From NCBI GenBank assembly GCA_964581115.1, contig CAZOMY010000020.1, positions 1-52,639 of the forward strand: 52,639 nucleotides of DNA, written 5' to 3'. The DNA comes from 2-02-FULL-55-14 sp964581115 (GTDB taxonomy: Bacteria > Bacteroidota > Ignavibacteria > UBA10030). The notes below the pieces were generated by a model that saw only the letters and a program-made list of their open reading frames with translations, had not been told where the DNA came from and did no database searches. The translations under genes and the position numbers were made by a program. Positions 41,967 through 51,333 of this stretch are shown here, piece by piece (within the stretch, counting starts at the first letter, position 1; the number at the start of each line of letters is the position of its first letter).

Positions 41967-43400
41967 ATGAGCGAAGCCATGACCGCCCCCGCAACCCCGC
42001 GCCTGGTGCTGGGACAGTGGAAGCGGACATATCAACGGATGTTCGCCCTCGGCTTTCTGATCGCCGCGGGCCTGCACCTCATGTTGACCTTCTCGTTCCG
42101 CGTAGCGACGACGGAGCGGGCGCATGAAGCGACCGTGCAGGCTGAAGGCGAGGGGTACGACCTCGTCCAACCTCCTGTGCGGTTCGAGCTTCGCGCGCCG
42201 CGACTGGCGAAGTCGTTCTCGGTGTCGAAGACACCGTCGTACGCGCAGACCTTCACGCCGCGCGAGATCAAGTTCACGCCGACGGAGGTAACACGGGTCG
42301 AACAGACCACGACGACCACCACCGCACGAGCCTCTGCCCGGGGCAACCGGACGGAAGGAAGCATCTTCTATGGCGCGCTCACCGGAGGCGCCGGGGCCGC
42401 CGAGGCCTCATGGGGCATTCCGGGCGGAGCCGTCGCGTTCGGCAGGAGTCTGTCGGCCGGCGGGCGACTCGGATGGGGCGAAGGCCAGACGGGCGGAGTG
42501 GATTTCCAGCCGGACATCGCGGATGACATTGTGAACCTGCGCGGTGGCGGCACCGGACTGCAGACGATGCGCGACGACCTGGTCGATTACACGAACTTCT
42601 CCGACCGTTTCGAAGGCTTTGTCATTCAAGACCGCTCCAACAAGAAAAAGATCTCGGGCCATCTGAACTTCTACCAGCTCCGGTGGCGCGCGACGAAATC
42701 CGAACCGAACGGCGAGGATGGATGGAACGTCTACCCGCGGGCACTGCCGGCGCTGATGGCTTACGCGATGGACAGCACCGACATCAAGATCACGCTGGCA
42801 GGCAACGTGCGACTCGACGATCAAGCCCTGTTCTCCATCCCCATCATCTTCATGATGGGACAGACGGCCGCCGTTCAATACACACCGCAGGAGGCCAAGA
42901 ACCTGGGCAAGTGGCTCCGGGCCGGAGGCTTCCTGTTCATCGACGACGGATTCGCCAACATCCCCGGAGCCTTCAACAAGAGTGCGCGGGCCTTGCTCAA
43001 GGATGCGCTCGGGTATGACGCCGAATTCGAACGGCTCCAGTCAAAGCACCAGCTGTACCACGCGTGGGAAGACTTTGACGGTCCTCCCCCGGGCTTGGAT
43101 AACGCCAACGTTCCTCTGACATCCGTGGGCGGATCGGCGGTCCCGACGCGATTCAACGAACGGTACCCGTACCTCGAGGGCATCTTTCTCAACGGCCGGC
43201 TGGCCGTGCTATTCTCGAGCAAGGGCTACACACACGCCTGGAGTGAATGGCGGTTCGTTTCGTCGGCCAACGGCGGTCCACTCGACAACACGCGTCAGCT
43301 CCATTTTGGCATCAACATCGTGGTCTACGCCAGCACGGCCAAGGGCGGCTTGATGGACCAGATCCGGGCCAAGGTGGCCTCAGAATACCAGCGAAAGTGA
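41967..43400 (+). CDS. TonB-like N-terminal helix fused to DUF4159 domain
   Basis: 477 aa. Residues 26-44 are a single membrane helix with an internal His37 (LGFLIAAGLHLMLTFSF), preceded by WKRTYQRM, a pattern seen in TonB proteins of Chlorobiota, where the helix contacts ExbB-ExbD. A linker rich in Pro/Thr follows (QPPVRFELRAPR to about 125), then a Gly-rich stretch, and from about 232 to the end a DUF4159 domain (HLNFYQLRW, LGKWLRAGGFLFIDDGFA, FGINIVVYA). TonB's own C-terminal domain is absent. My inference: DUF4159 is the energised output. The start at 41967 avoids overlap with the previous gene. Confidence 0.82.
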   Translation: MSEAMTAPATPRLVLGQWKRTYQRMFALGFLIAAGLHLMLTFSFRVATTERAHEATVQAEGEGYDLVQPPVRFELRAPRLAKSFSVSKTPSYAQTFTPREIKFTPTEVTRVEQTTTTTTARASARGNRTEGSIFYGALTGGAGAAEASWGIPGGAVAFGRSLSAGGRLGWGEGQTGGVDFQPDIADDIVNLRGGGTGLQTMRDDLVDYTNFSDRFEGFVIQDRSNKKKISGHLNFYQLRWRATKSEPNGEDGWNVYPRALPALMAYAMDSTDIKITLAGNVRLDDQALFSIPIIFMMGQTAAVQYTPQEAKNLGKWLRAGGFLFIDDGFANIPGAFNKSARALLKDALGYDAEFERLQSKHQLYHAWEDFDGPPPGLDNANVPLTSVGGSAVPTRFNERYPYLEGIFLNGRLAVLFSSKGYTHAWSEWRFVSSANGGPLDNTRQLHFGINIVVYASTAKGGLMDQIRAKVASEYQRK

Positions 43401-43404
43401 CGGC

Positions 43405-44859
43405 ATGATCCGACGTCAACTGCGACCTCTCACGATCATTCTGGCAGTGCTCGCAGCCGGATGCGACCACGCATACCGGTATCTTTTCTATCCGCCGGAG
43501 GTCGTGGAATATACTCTGGTCCCCGACCTGGAAATGCTCTCGGCGTTGAACGACACGTCGCTGAGCATCAACCGCGACACGACTGCGATCGTGTACAGCC
43601 GCGGCAACTTCAAGATCGAGGTCAAATATGTTCCCGACTACCAGCTGAATAATGTGGAGTTCCCGGAAGAGTCCCGTGATTTCGAGTTCTCCTCCAACCC
43701 GTTCACGTATGCCAACTGGGTCGATCCCAAGCTGGGGGTCACACCGAATCGGTTCTCCGTCTTTCGAGTGAGCATCTACAACTACTCCGCCCCAAAGCTC
43801 AACTTCGACCCCGAACGCTCATTCCTGCTCACCGACCGGGGGGACCTCTTCAACGGCTACGGTCGCGAGGAGAAGACCAGCAAGAACTTCAGCCTGGAGG
43901 CCTACTACAAGCGTCGCAAGGGGGCCAGCGGCGTTGAAGATGAGATCTTCGAGCGCCGAATGGGTATCATCCGGACCACCGTGCTGTATCTCGGACGTCC
44001 GGTGTACGCCGGCGACAACCGGGAGGGCTTCGTCGTCTACGATCCTCTGGATGAATCGGTCCAGCAGGTGAAGCTGGTGTTCAAGGACTTCATCCTCGGC
44101 TACGATGAGAACAACGAGCCGAGTGAGTTCACCTCCATCGACTTCTATTTCAGGCGGGTCCCGCTCCGGAAGGAGACGATCGAGGTCCGCGAGGTCGCGG
44201 CCGACACGACCAAGCCGGAGGACTACCGGACCGTCGAGATCCACCAGATCCGCTATCGCCCGCCGAGCGAAGAGGAGGTCGCCGCCGGCACGGAAGAATG
44301 GAACGCTCAGCCGCGCGCTCTTTCGTCGCTGAGCCGTTTCCTTCGCGACAGCTTGAGGATCAAGGCGACGATCAAGACCAGCAGCGGCGAATCGAGCGAC
44401 CTGGCGAACGCCCAGGTCCTCTTCATGTTCGCAGGTCCGTCCGACCCGGTGCTGACCGACGTGGAGGTCGCCGGCATCGCTGACGTCCTCAAGAAGGGCT
44501 CGGTCATCGTCATCGATAATGCAGCGTTCTCGACGAAGTACCAGTACCCCCAGCGGGGCGAGCAGTTGCTCGAGGTGATCGGGTCCAAGATGGGACCCGA
44601 GGCCCGGGTCGGCACGATCGGGCTTGACCATGCCATCTTCCGCTCGTGGAAGAAGTTGACGGCACTTCCCGAAGGAATGGACGACCGTGAGAACATGCCG
44701 GGCCGGCGCGACTATCTCATGGGATTGACCTACAAGAATCGCCTCGTGGGCATCATGTCGACGAAGGCGTACTCCATGGTCTGGGACCGCGGCGATGCCG
44801 GGAGCGTCGACCAGTTGACCCTCGGAGCCAACATCGTCCAGTATGCCATCACACGATGA
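43405..44859 (+). CDS. DUF4159-like lipoprotein
   Basis: 484 aa. Lipobox LAAGC with Cys20 makes it a lipoprotein. The N-terminal 270 residues are beta-rich and of no family I know; the C-terminal 200 residues match the DUF4159 pattern of the preceding gene in weaker form (VEIHQIRYRPP, LKKGSVIVIDNAAF, LTLGANIVQYAITR). The acidic DD of the first protein's GGFLFIDDGF becomes DN here. It follows the TonB/DUF4159 gene by four bases, so the pair is probably co-translated and may act as inner- and outer-membrane partners. Confidence 0.8.
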   Translation: MIRRQLRPLTIILAVLAAGCDHAYRYLFYPPEVVEYTLVPDLEMLSALNDTSLSINRDTTAIVYSRGNFKIEVKYVPDYQLNNVEFPEESRDFEFSSNPFTYANWVDPKLGVTPNRFSVFRVSIYNYSAPKLNFDPERSFLLTDRGDLFNGYGREEKTSKNFSLEAYYKRRKGASGVEDEIFERRMGIIRTTVLYLGRPVYAGDNREGFVVYDPLDESVQQVKLVFKDFILGYDENNEPSEFTSIDFYFRRVPLRKETIEVREVAADTTKPEDYRTVEIHQIRYRPPSEEEVAAGTEEWNAQPRALSSLSRFLRDSLRIKATIKTSSGESSDLANAQVLFMFAGPSDPVLTDVEVAGIADVLKKGSVIVIDNAAFSTKYQYPQRGEQLLEVIGSKMGPEARVGTIGLDHAIFRSWKKLTALPEGMDDRENMPGRRDYLMGLTYKNRLVGIMSTKAYSMVWDRGDAGSVDQLTLGANIVQYAITR

Positions 44860-44874
44860 TGTCCCATGCCAGCG

Positions 44875-44965
44875 CCATGCCCCAGACCCCATGCTCCAAG
44901 CCGTTGGCTCCATGCGCCATGCTTATGGAACCATGCAAAATGCGACATGCACCGCGCACCATATT
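44875..44965. repeat. heptamer array, unit CCATGCN (13 units, 91 bp)
   Basis: Thirteen consecutive 7-bp units in strict register, best units CCATGCT, CCATGCG, CCATGCA; four are strongly diverged. One further CCATGCC lies out of register at 44864. The array fills the gap between the DUF4159 lipoprotein gene and the gene starting at 44996. Confidence 0.85.
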
Positions 44966-44995
44966 GACATTCGATATCGACCGTAAGGTGACAAC

Positions 44996-45562
44996 GTGAG
45001 CTTAGGATCCACCACCACCCGATTCGCACTCCTTGCCCTTCTTGTGGCCGGTCTGACCGGCGATGTGGCCGCTCAAATGCGCGACACGACGATCTTTGGA
45101 TGGTCGACGCGCAAGACACGGGCCGTTGTGCTCTCGGCGATCATCCCGGGTTCGGGCCAATCGTACCTCGGCCATTCGACGAAAGGTACGGTCCTTACGC
45201 TCGGATTCTTCGGAAGCGGGCTCATCACACTGTTGGCAGAGAACAACACGATCGGCCGCAATGAAAGGTTGACGGAACTTAGCGCCCTTTACAGCCAATC
45301 GGTGAACTGGGTCGAGGCAGAGGCATTGTGGCGGCAGATGCTGGAGACGAAGGATATCCAGGAAAAGGATGTAAAACGGCGCGACCTGTTCATAAAGTTC
45401 ACGGCCGCTTTCTGGGTTGCGAGCGTGGTCGATGCGGTCTTTTTCTCCGAAGACCTCGGCGAACATTCCTTTGGAAGCGCTTTCACGAGGCCTGGAGCCG
45501 CTTTTGGGTTTCATGTCGAACCGGAACGCGGAATGGTCTCAACATTGACGTACCGATTTTGA
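44996..45562 (+). CDS. DUF5683-like membrane protein
   Basis: 188 aa, GTG start preceded by an AAGGTGA-type ribosome site. Signal peptide about 1-26 (ends DVAAQ). The block RAVVLSAIIPGSGQSYLGHSTKGTVLTLGFFGSG is the glycine-rich double helix of DUF5683-type proteins (Pro-Gly-Ser-Gly-Gln), and a third hydrophobic segment lies near 135-150. Role unknown; such proteins are common in Bacteroidota/Chlorobiota envelope clusters. Confidence 0.8.
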   Translation: MSLGSTTTRFALLALLVAGLTGDVAAQMRDTTIFGWSTRKTRAVVLSAIIPGSGQSYLGHSTKGTVLTLGFFGSGLITLLAENNTIGRNERLTELSALYSQSVNWVEAEALWRQMLETKDIQEKDVKRRDLFIKFTAAFWVASVVDAVFFSEDLGEHSFGSAFTRPGAAFGFHVEPERGMVSTLTYRF

Positions 45563-45570
45563 ATCGACCT

Positions 45571-46026
45571 ATGAGAATCCCGGTATTCACACCCCTGGTC
45601 GTCACTTGCCTTGCTGGTTTATTCTCCTATCTTGTCGGAGCCGGCTGCACGGAGCCTGTCGGTATCGTGGAACCGATCCATCTCACGTTCGTTCCCGAGG
45701 TCCAAGACTTGCAGGCTCACGTGGGCCTGACGTCCGGCGGACGACGCCGGGTCCTGTTGACGTGGCGATATGACACCCTCAACACGAACATCCGGACCTG
45801 GGACCTTCAGCGGTCGATCAACGACACCACCATCGCATCGCTCAGCTTCGTCGACTTCGTTCGCAAGCCTGATTCCGGTTATCCATTCTACGTCGACTCA
45901 TCATCGCAATTCCAGGCCATCCAGCCCGAAAGCCTTGATGTGTACTATCGTGTGATCCCCAACGGCGACTTGCGGAACTACGTCGGTCGGCCGTCGGCCA
46001 TCTTGCATGTGATCGTACCTCGCTGA
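45571..46026 (+). CDS. lipoprotein with fibronectin-III-like fold
   Basis: 151 aa starting at the ATG eight bases after the previous stop. Lipobox LVGAGC, Cys26. The mature part (VQDLQAHVGLTSGGRRRVLLTWRYDTLNTNIRTWDLQRSIND) has the strand pattern of a single fibronectin-III-like domain. No specific family recognised. The open frame extends upstream over the previous gene; the lipoprotein signal fixes the start here. Confidence 0.75.
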   Translation: MRIPVFTPLVVTCLAGLFSYLVGAGCTEPVGIVEPIHLTFVPEVQDLQAHVGLTSGGRRRVLLTWRYDTLNTNIRTWDLQRSINDTTIASLSFVDFVRKPDSGYPFYVDSSSQFQAIQPESLDVYYRVIPNGDLRNYVGRPSAILHVIVPR

Positions 46027-46115
46027 GCCCGTGCGCACCCGGCGGGGCGGGTTAGTTTCACTTCATCTTGTCAACGGCACCACCGAACATCTCTCTACAT
46101 TAAAGGAGGTCCAAC

Positions 46116-49100
46116 ATGCGATTGCTTACCACATTCTGCATGGTCGTGCTCCTGGCCACGGTGTCATTCGGCCAGACGTACGTCTTGCAGCAGAACTTCG
46201 AGTCCATTACGGCCAGCGGTGAGGCGGTCCCGGGATGGGTGTTCCAGAACGCCCAAACCTGGATTCTCGCCGGATATGGACACAATTCAGACAAGTACGC
46301 TGGCTGGGGGGAGGTCGCGGCCGACAGCCATGCCATCCGCACTCCACTGGTGACCAATCCCGGCACGCTGACCTTCTGGCTCGCCGGGTACAATGATGCT
46401 TCGAATCTGTCGGTCAAGGTCCAGGTCTCGACCGACGGCACGACGTGGACCGACAAGGGCACCTACCCAAGCAAAGGGGCGGGTGGCGATTTTGGCCTCA
46501 CGTTCTTCCAGAAGTCGATCACGCTCAACCTCATCGGCAGCTACTACATCAAGTTCGCCACGGTGAATTATGTCTCCGGCGGATTCTACGTCGACGATAT
46601 CATGGTGACCGAATACTTCCCGCCGCAGTTGACGGTGAGCAAGACCTCGATCGCTTTCGGGTCGATCCTTGCGGCGACGTCAAAGGTCGACTCCTTCTTC
46701 GTAAAGGATACGTCGGCCACTTCGGCGACGATCACAGCGGTCACCAATGCCAAGTCGCAGTACGTCGTGACCGCCAAGGATGGCAATCTGACGCCGACAC
46801 TCGCCTCGATGGATTCGGCTTGGTACTATGTCACCTTCACACCTGATGCGGTAGGCGCCGTCGCCGACACAGTGAAACTGACCTATGCGGCCGGAACGAT
46901 CGCCATCCCTCTCAGCGGCACAGGCACCAACCCGATCCTCACACGCAATGCGGCGGGTGCCACGATCACGGCTCTCTCATGGGTGACCGATACGCTGCGC
47001 CCTGGCGTCGCGAAGCTTGACAGCTTCCAGATCCGGAACAACGGCCTTGCCGCGATCAATGTCACCGGTTTTACGAATGCGAACGACGAGTTTACGTTCT
47101 CGCCAGCTCCTCCGTTCGCCGTACCCGAGACCAGCACGGTCTGGGTCTACACGTCGTACATCGGTACGGCTCCCGGCCGCGATCTCGACACGCTCCTGAT
47201 CACGCACGACAGTCCGGTGTTGAACAGTTCTCCTCTGCGATTGGCGCTCTCCGCCCGCGCGAGTGCATCCCTCCGCTTCGCGGAATACTCGGGCAACACG
47301 ACCCGGCGGGCGACTGTGGATGAATCCAGTTTCTGGGCCACAAACGCCGCCATCAACTTCCTGACGACGAATAACTCGGTCGGAACCGCACCGCTCAATG
47401 GCTCGACCGTGCCGGGTATCGGCATCGACTCGGTGAAGCTGACGCGTATCGCTGTTTTTAACGACCTCAAGGACTCGGTGCGGGTCGACAGCATCACATT
47501 CACGAGTTCGGTGTGGCGCAGCATCGTTCCGACGCCGTACCTCCATCGCGTCGGCTCGGCCTACGACCGCAACCTGACCTGGGAATTCCGCCCGAAGGAG
47601 CAGAAGGTCTACACCGACACGCTCTTCTTGTGGAGTAACGACCCGAACGGCAGTCCGATCAAGCTGGTGATCAAAGGACAGGGCGTCCGCCGCGCACATG
47701 TCGTCAACACGGCCAATGCCTCCAGCCTTTCATTCGGCAACATCTCCTTCGGCCTGACCTCGGCGCTCCCCCTGCGGATCCTGAACCTGCAGGACATCAC
47801 GTTGACGGTCGATAGTGTCGCGTTCGACGAGAAATCGCCGAACTACTCGCTTGTGTCGGCCCCCATTGCTGAGGTCGTGCCGGCGGGTGCGACACGTGAA
47901 TTCAGCGTCCAGTTCACGACGCTGCCGTCCGACACGAACGGTCAGGTGATCCGCGATACGGTGCTGGTGTATGCCAGCGGCTACCAAGCGGCGCCTTTCC
48001 GTGTGCCGGTCACCGCCACGGTCATCACCAACATCACATTCCTTCCTTCGGCCACCACCATCGCCGTCGGCGGCGTGCCGGTGGCTTTGTCGAAGGACAC
48101 GACGATCAAGATGTACAACCGGACAAAGACGAACTATACGCTCACCGGTCTGGCATTGACGCGAGGGCAGGAATTCGTCATTCTGACGAACGTCGCCAGT
48201 CAACCGCTGAACGCGGGCGACTCCGTTACGATCCAGATCCGGTTCACGCCCACGGCCGACGGACTCTTCCGCGATACCCTCGTCATTAGTAACGACATCC
48301 CGACGAGCATTCTGGCCACGAATCCGTATCGGATCGCGCTGAACGGCCGCGGCGATATCAACTACCAGCCCGACCCGCTCGATTATTGGACGGTGGACAA
48401 CGCCTCGGGCATCGAAGGATTCTCCATTCAAAGCCCCGATTCGAGCTACCAGGAGTTCGGACCGTTCTGGCAGAACTCCATCGGATACGGCGGCACCCAT
48501 CGACGCTCGCCGAACCTGTCTGGCTCAGCCAACGGCTCATCGGCCCGGTGGACGTTCAAGCTGGATTCGACAGGCACCTACTTGGCGTATCACTTCATGG
48601 TCAACAGCCCGAATGCCGGCGCGAACTACTACGTGCATTTCCGGAAGTTCGGCTTCGGCGGCATCGTCGACAGCTTCCGCCTGAACCTGCTCGACCACAA
48701 CTCGGCTTTGTATGCGGCCGGAACGTGGCTTCCTTTGGCGGCACACTATTACGCCGGAGTCGGTCCTCAGGCGATGTCCGTGACGATCGGGGCTGACGAA
48801 CGCAGCTCGACCTTCATGCGTCTCGACGCCATCCGGCTCTTGAGAAGCCGCTTGCCGGCTGACCTTGAATTCGGTCGCCGCGACATCAACTTCACGGCCG
48901 TCCGCGTTCAGGAAGATGCTCCGCAGGTGACGGTCGGCGACGAGAATGTCCGCAGTTACCGGCTGTACAACCTCGGGACCGACACGCTGAAGATCACCGA
49001 TATGACCTTCTATCCAACGTTGACCCCGGTCCCATGGTTCTACTTCAAGAACTACACTCCGGGGACGACGGTGGCCATTCCGCCGATGACGGTCAGCGGC

Positions 49101-51056
49101 GGCATCGAGTCGGGCGGTTACTTCGACGTCCAAATCGCGTTCAATCCCTTCCAGGAAGGGTTCGCGCGCGACTCACTGGTCATCACCAGCAACGACCCGA
49201 AGGAACCGAAGGCTTACATCATCTGGGCAGGCGAAGGACTGAATTACAACTTCATCCTGAACGCCTCGGTCGGCGGCACGGAACCGCACTTCCGCGCTCC
49301 GGCGCCACCGACGGTGACCACCTTGCCTCGCTACTTTGAGCTGGCGACCGGCTCTTGGCTCAGCTCGACGGCTTCGCCGCTCTTCCCGATCACCGGGGCG
49401 AACCTCAGCAGTCGCGTCAATACGGGTGCCGCGGCGACGGTACCGCATGAGGCGTATTTCGAGTTCGAGATACCCGACCTCGTTTACAACTCCATCGGCA
49501 CATTCGGCGATTACATCCTGGAGCATAGCGGTCCGGTGGGCTCCCCCAACGGCCATGACCAGGGCGTCATTCGCGTGCGCCACACCTTCGGCATTCCGCA
49601 GGACACAGCAACCTTCTCGACGTTGAACCAGACGACGGGCTGGAAGCAGGTCGGCGGTTCGTTGAAGACCTTTAAGCTGTCGCCGGGCGGACCGATCACG
49701 ATCACGGCGGCGCGGCCGGGACCGACGGATGTGTCAGGCGCGAGCAACTTCCTCCGCGTCGATCTGCTCCGTGTACGCAAGGTCCCGACGGGCGCCCTCA
49801 TCGGCGTCAATGTCGCATCCGGAGTCTCGGTCAACTTTGGCGACGTGAACTTCCGCAATCCGGCGGGCCCGACGGGCACGTTGAACAAGAAGGAGGTCAC
49901 GATCGGTAGCCGTGGTGAATCGCAGCTGATCATCAGCGACATGCGGTTCCGTAACGGCGCCAACTTCTCCATCGTCAATCCGCCGACCTATCCGTACTAC
50001 CTGCGCGCCATCAGCGGCGAGCTGAAGGTGACCATGGCCTTTACGCCGAATCGGATCAACCCGGGCTTCGTCGACACGCTTGAGGTCCGGTCGAACTCGA
50101 CGCGCGACAGCCTGCTGTTGGTCCGGGTCGTCGGCAACGGTATCGGCGGCATCTTCACGATCGACGACGGCGGCCTGGTGAGCGAGCGCGGTTCGTACCC
50201 GGCCCTCGATGGTCTCTACCTGAACGGGTGGGACAAGACGAAGATGACCCGGTGGCAGATCCAGACGGTCGGCGTCCCCGACAGCATCGGTATCGGCAAC
50301 AGCCGCCGGATGCTCCCGATGAAGTTCAATACGAAGGGCTACTTCGAATGGTATCCGCTCCTGCCGGCCGAACTGGGCCAGAGCGATTCGATGTATGTCG
50401 GCGTGTATGCCACCATTCCGGCGGGGCTGACGGACGCCGCACCCGCGGCCAAGTACACGGTCTTCCCGGCGGGCGGCGCTCCGCGTCGTGACACCGTCGT
50501 GAACCAGAACGGCCGCACGGCGGTCGCGCGCGGCGTTGCCGAGGTCTTCCTTGGCAACCACTGGTTCATTCGGGGCGGTCAGGATGCGTTCAGGACCGCT
50601 GACACGAGCAGCGGCGGTGGCGTGGGGATCTTCGGCCATGTGCGCGTGTCAGTCGATAGCGCGGCGGCAAACTTCGCCGGCACGGATACGCTGGCGCTCG
50701 TGGCCGACGCCGTGATCATCCGCGAACTCGAGTGGCCGTCAAGCACGACGAGCGTCGAGGAGCAGGAGATCCCGACCGTCTTTGCGCTCGACCAGAACTA
50801 CCCGAACCCGTTCAACCCCAGCACCACCATCCGCTTTGCGTTGCCCATGCGGGCCAACGTCGAGCTCAAGGTGTTCGACCTGCTGGGTCGTGAGGTCCGG
50901 ACGCTGCTCCGGGGCGATCAATACGCCCCCGGCGTGCACAGCGTCACGTGGGATGGCCGCAACGCCGCCGGCAAGGCCGTGGCGACGGGCGTCTACTTCT
51001 ACCGGATCAACGCGAGCGGATTCACAGAATCGCGCAAAATGCTGCTGCTGAAGTAA
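46116..51056 (+). CDS. giant secreted multidomain protein with T9SS type A sorting domain
   Basis: 1646 aa. Signal peptide about 1-19. Residues 20-170 resemble a cleaved-adhesin/MAM-like jelly roll (LQQNFESITASGEAVPGWVFQN). Several ASH/choice-of-anchor-D Ig-like repeats follow (SIAFGSILAATSKVDSFFVKD and others at about 175-740 and 910-1040), with golvesin-like beta domains at about 750-905 and 1050-1235. The last 90 residues are a T9SS type A domain: NYPNPFNPSTTIRFALP, LKVFDLLGREVRTL, GVYFYRINASG. A perfect AAAGGAGGT ribosome site precedes the ATG. Probably cell-surface adhesin or matrix protein; ligand unknown. Confidence 0.9.
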   Translation: MRLLTTFCMVVLLATVSFGQTYVLQQNFESITASGEAVPGWVFQNAQTWILAGYGHNSDKYAGWGEVAADSHAIRTPLVTNPGTLTFWLAGYNDASNLSVKVQVSTDGTTWTDKGTYPSKGAGGDFGLTFFQKSITLNLIGSYYIKFATVNYVSGGFYVDDIMVTEYFPPQLTVSKTSIAFGSILAATSKVDSFFVKDTSATSATITAVTNAKSQYVVTAKDGNLTPTLASMDSAWYYVTFTPDAVGAVADTVKLTYAAGTIAIPLSGTGTNPILTRNAAGATITALSWVTDTLRPGVAKLDSFQIRNNGLAAINVTGFTNANDEFTFSPAPPFAVPETSTVWVYTSYIGTAPGRDLDTLLITHDSPVLNSSPLRLALSARASASLRFAEYSGNTTRRATVDESSFWATNAAINFLTTNNSVGTAPLNGSTVPGIGIDSVKLTRIAVFNDLKDSVRVDSITFTSSVWRSIVPTPYLHRVGSAYDRNLTWEFRPKEQKVYTDTLFLWSNDPNGSPIKLVIKGQGVRRAHVVNTANASSLSFGNISFGLTSALPLRILNLQDITLTVDSVAFDEKSPNYSLVSAPIAEVVPAGATREFSVQFTTLPSDTNGQVIRDTVLVYASGYQAAPFRVPVTATVITNITFLPSATTIAVGGVPVALSKDTTIKMYNRTKTNYTLTGLALTRGQEFVILTNVASQPLNAGDSVTIQIRFTPTADGLFRDTLVISNDIPTSILATNPYRIALNGRGDINYQPDPLDYWTVDNASGIEGFSIQSPDSSYQEFGPFWQNSIGYGGTHRRSPNLSGSANGSSARWTFKLDSTGTYLAYHFMVNSPNAGANYYVHFRKFGFGGIVDSFRLNLLDHNSALYAAGTWLPLAAHYYAGVGPQAMSVTIGADERSSTFMRLDAIRLLRSRLPADLEFGRRDINFTAVRVQEDAPQVTVGDENVRSYRLYNLGTDTLKITDMTFYPTLTPVPWFYFKNYTPGTTVAIPPMTVSGGIESGGYFDVQIAFNPFQEGFARDSLVITSNDPKEPKAYIIWAGEGLNYNFILNASVGGTEPHFRAPAPPTVTTLPRYFELATGSWLSSTASPLFPITGANLSSRVNTGAAATVPHEAYFEFEIPDLVYNSIGTFGDYILEHSGPVGSPNGHDQGVIRVRHTFGIPQDTATFSTLNQTTGWKQVGGSLKTFKLSPGGPITITAARPGPTDVSGASNFLRVDLLRVRKVPTGALIGVNVASGVSVNFGDVNFRNPAGPTGTLNKKEVTIGSRGESQLIISDMRFRNGANFSIVNPPTYPYYLRAISGELKVTMAFTPNRINPGFVDTLEVRSNSTRDSLLLVRVVGNGIGGIFTIDDGGLVSERGSYPALDGLYLNGWDKTKMTRWQIQTVGVPDSIGIGNSRRMLPMKFNTKGYFEWYPLLPAELGQSDSMYVGVYATIPAGLTDAAPAAKYTVFPAGGAPRRDTVVNQNGRTAVARGVAEVFLGNHWFIRGGQDAFRTADTSSGGGVGIFGHVRVSVDSAAANFAGTDTLALVADAVIIRELEWPSSTTSVEEQEIPTVFALDQNYPNPFNPSTTIRFALPMRANVELKVFDLLGREVRTLLRGDQYAPGVHSVTWDGRNAAGKAVATGVYFYRINASGFTESRKMLLLK

Positions 51057-51083
51057 CGCGATCCTGGTCGGAGTGGGACCGAA

Positions 51084-51117
51084 GGGCCCCGGGTCATCCC
51101 CGGGGTCCTTCTTTTTT
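51084..51117 (+). terminator. intrinsic terminator of the T9SS cargo gene
   Basis: GGGCCCCGGG and CCCGGGGTCC form a 10-bp stem with one G-U around a 5-base loop, followed by TTCTTTTTT, 28 bp after the stop codon. Confidence 0.9.
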
Positions 51118-51189
51118 GGGGAGAATTCGAGATGTCCCCCGGCAGAAAAACACGTACGTTTAGTGGAGTCCATCTTACACACACATGAG

Positions 51190-51275
51190 CCGCAAAGAAG
51201 GAAGAGATCGCCAAGAGAGAACAACCCTTTTCTTTGGGTCCTCCGACTGTCGTTGCTGTCTTGGCGTCGTTGCGT
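51190..51275. repeat. imperfect palindromic element with CGCAAAGAAG-like arms
   Basis: CGCAAAGAAG and CGCCAAGA on the left (51190-51218) are mirrored by TCTTGGCG and CGTTGCG on the right (51259-51275), with extra unpaired bases. It lies upstream of the PstS-like gene, just as the element at 14549 lies upstream of a lipoprotein gene. No gene is seen in this 277-bp gap. Confidence 0.45.
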
Positions 51276-51333
51276 GATACTCCTACCAAACGGGTCTACT
51301 AACAACCCGTTCGTCACAACGACGGACCACACC

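Noticed and set aside
51073..51333. 87-codon N-terminal extension of the PstS-like protein
   Set aside because: It runs across the terminator of the previous gene and would place the lipobox internally.
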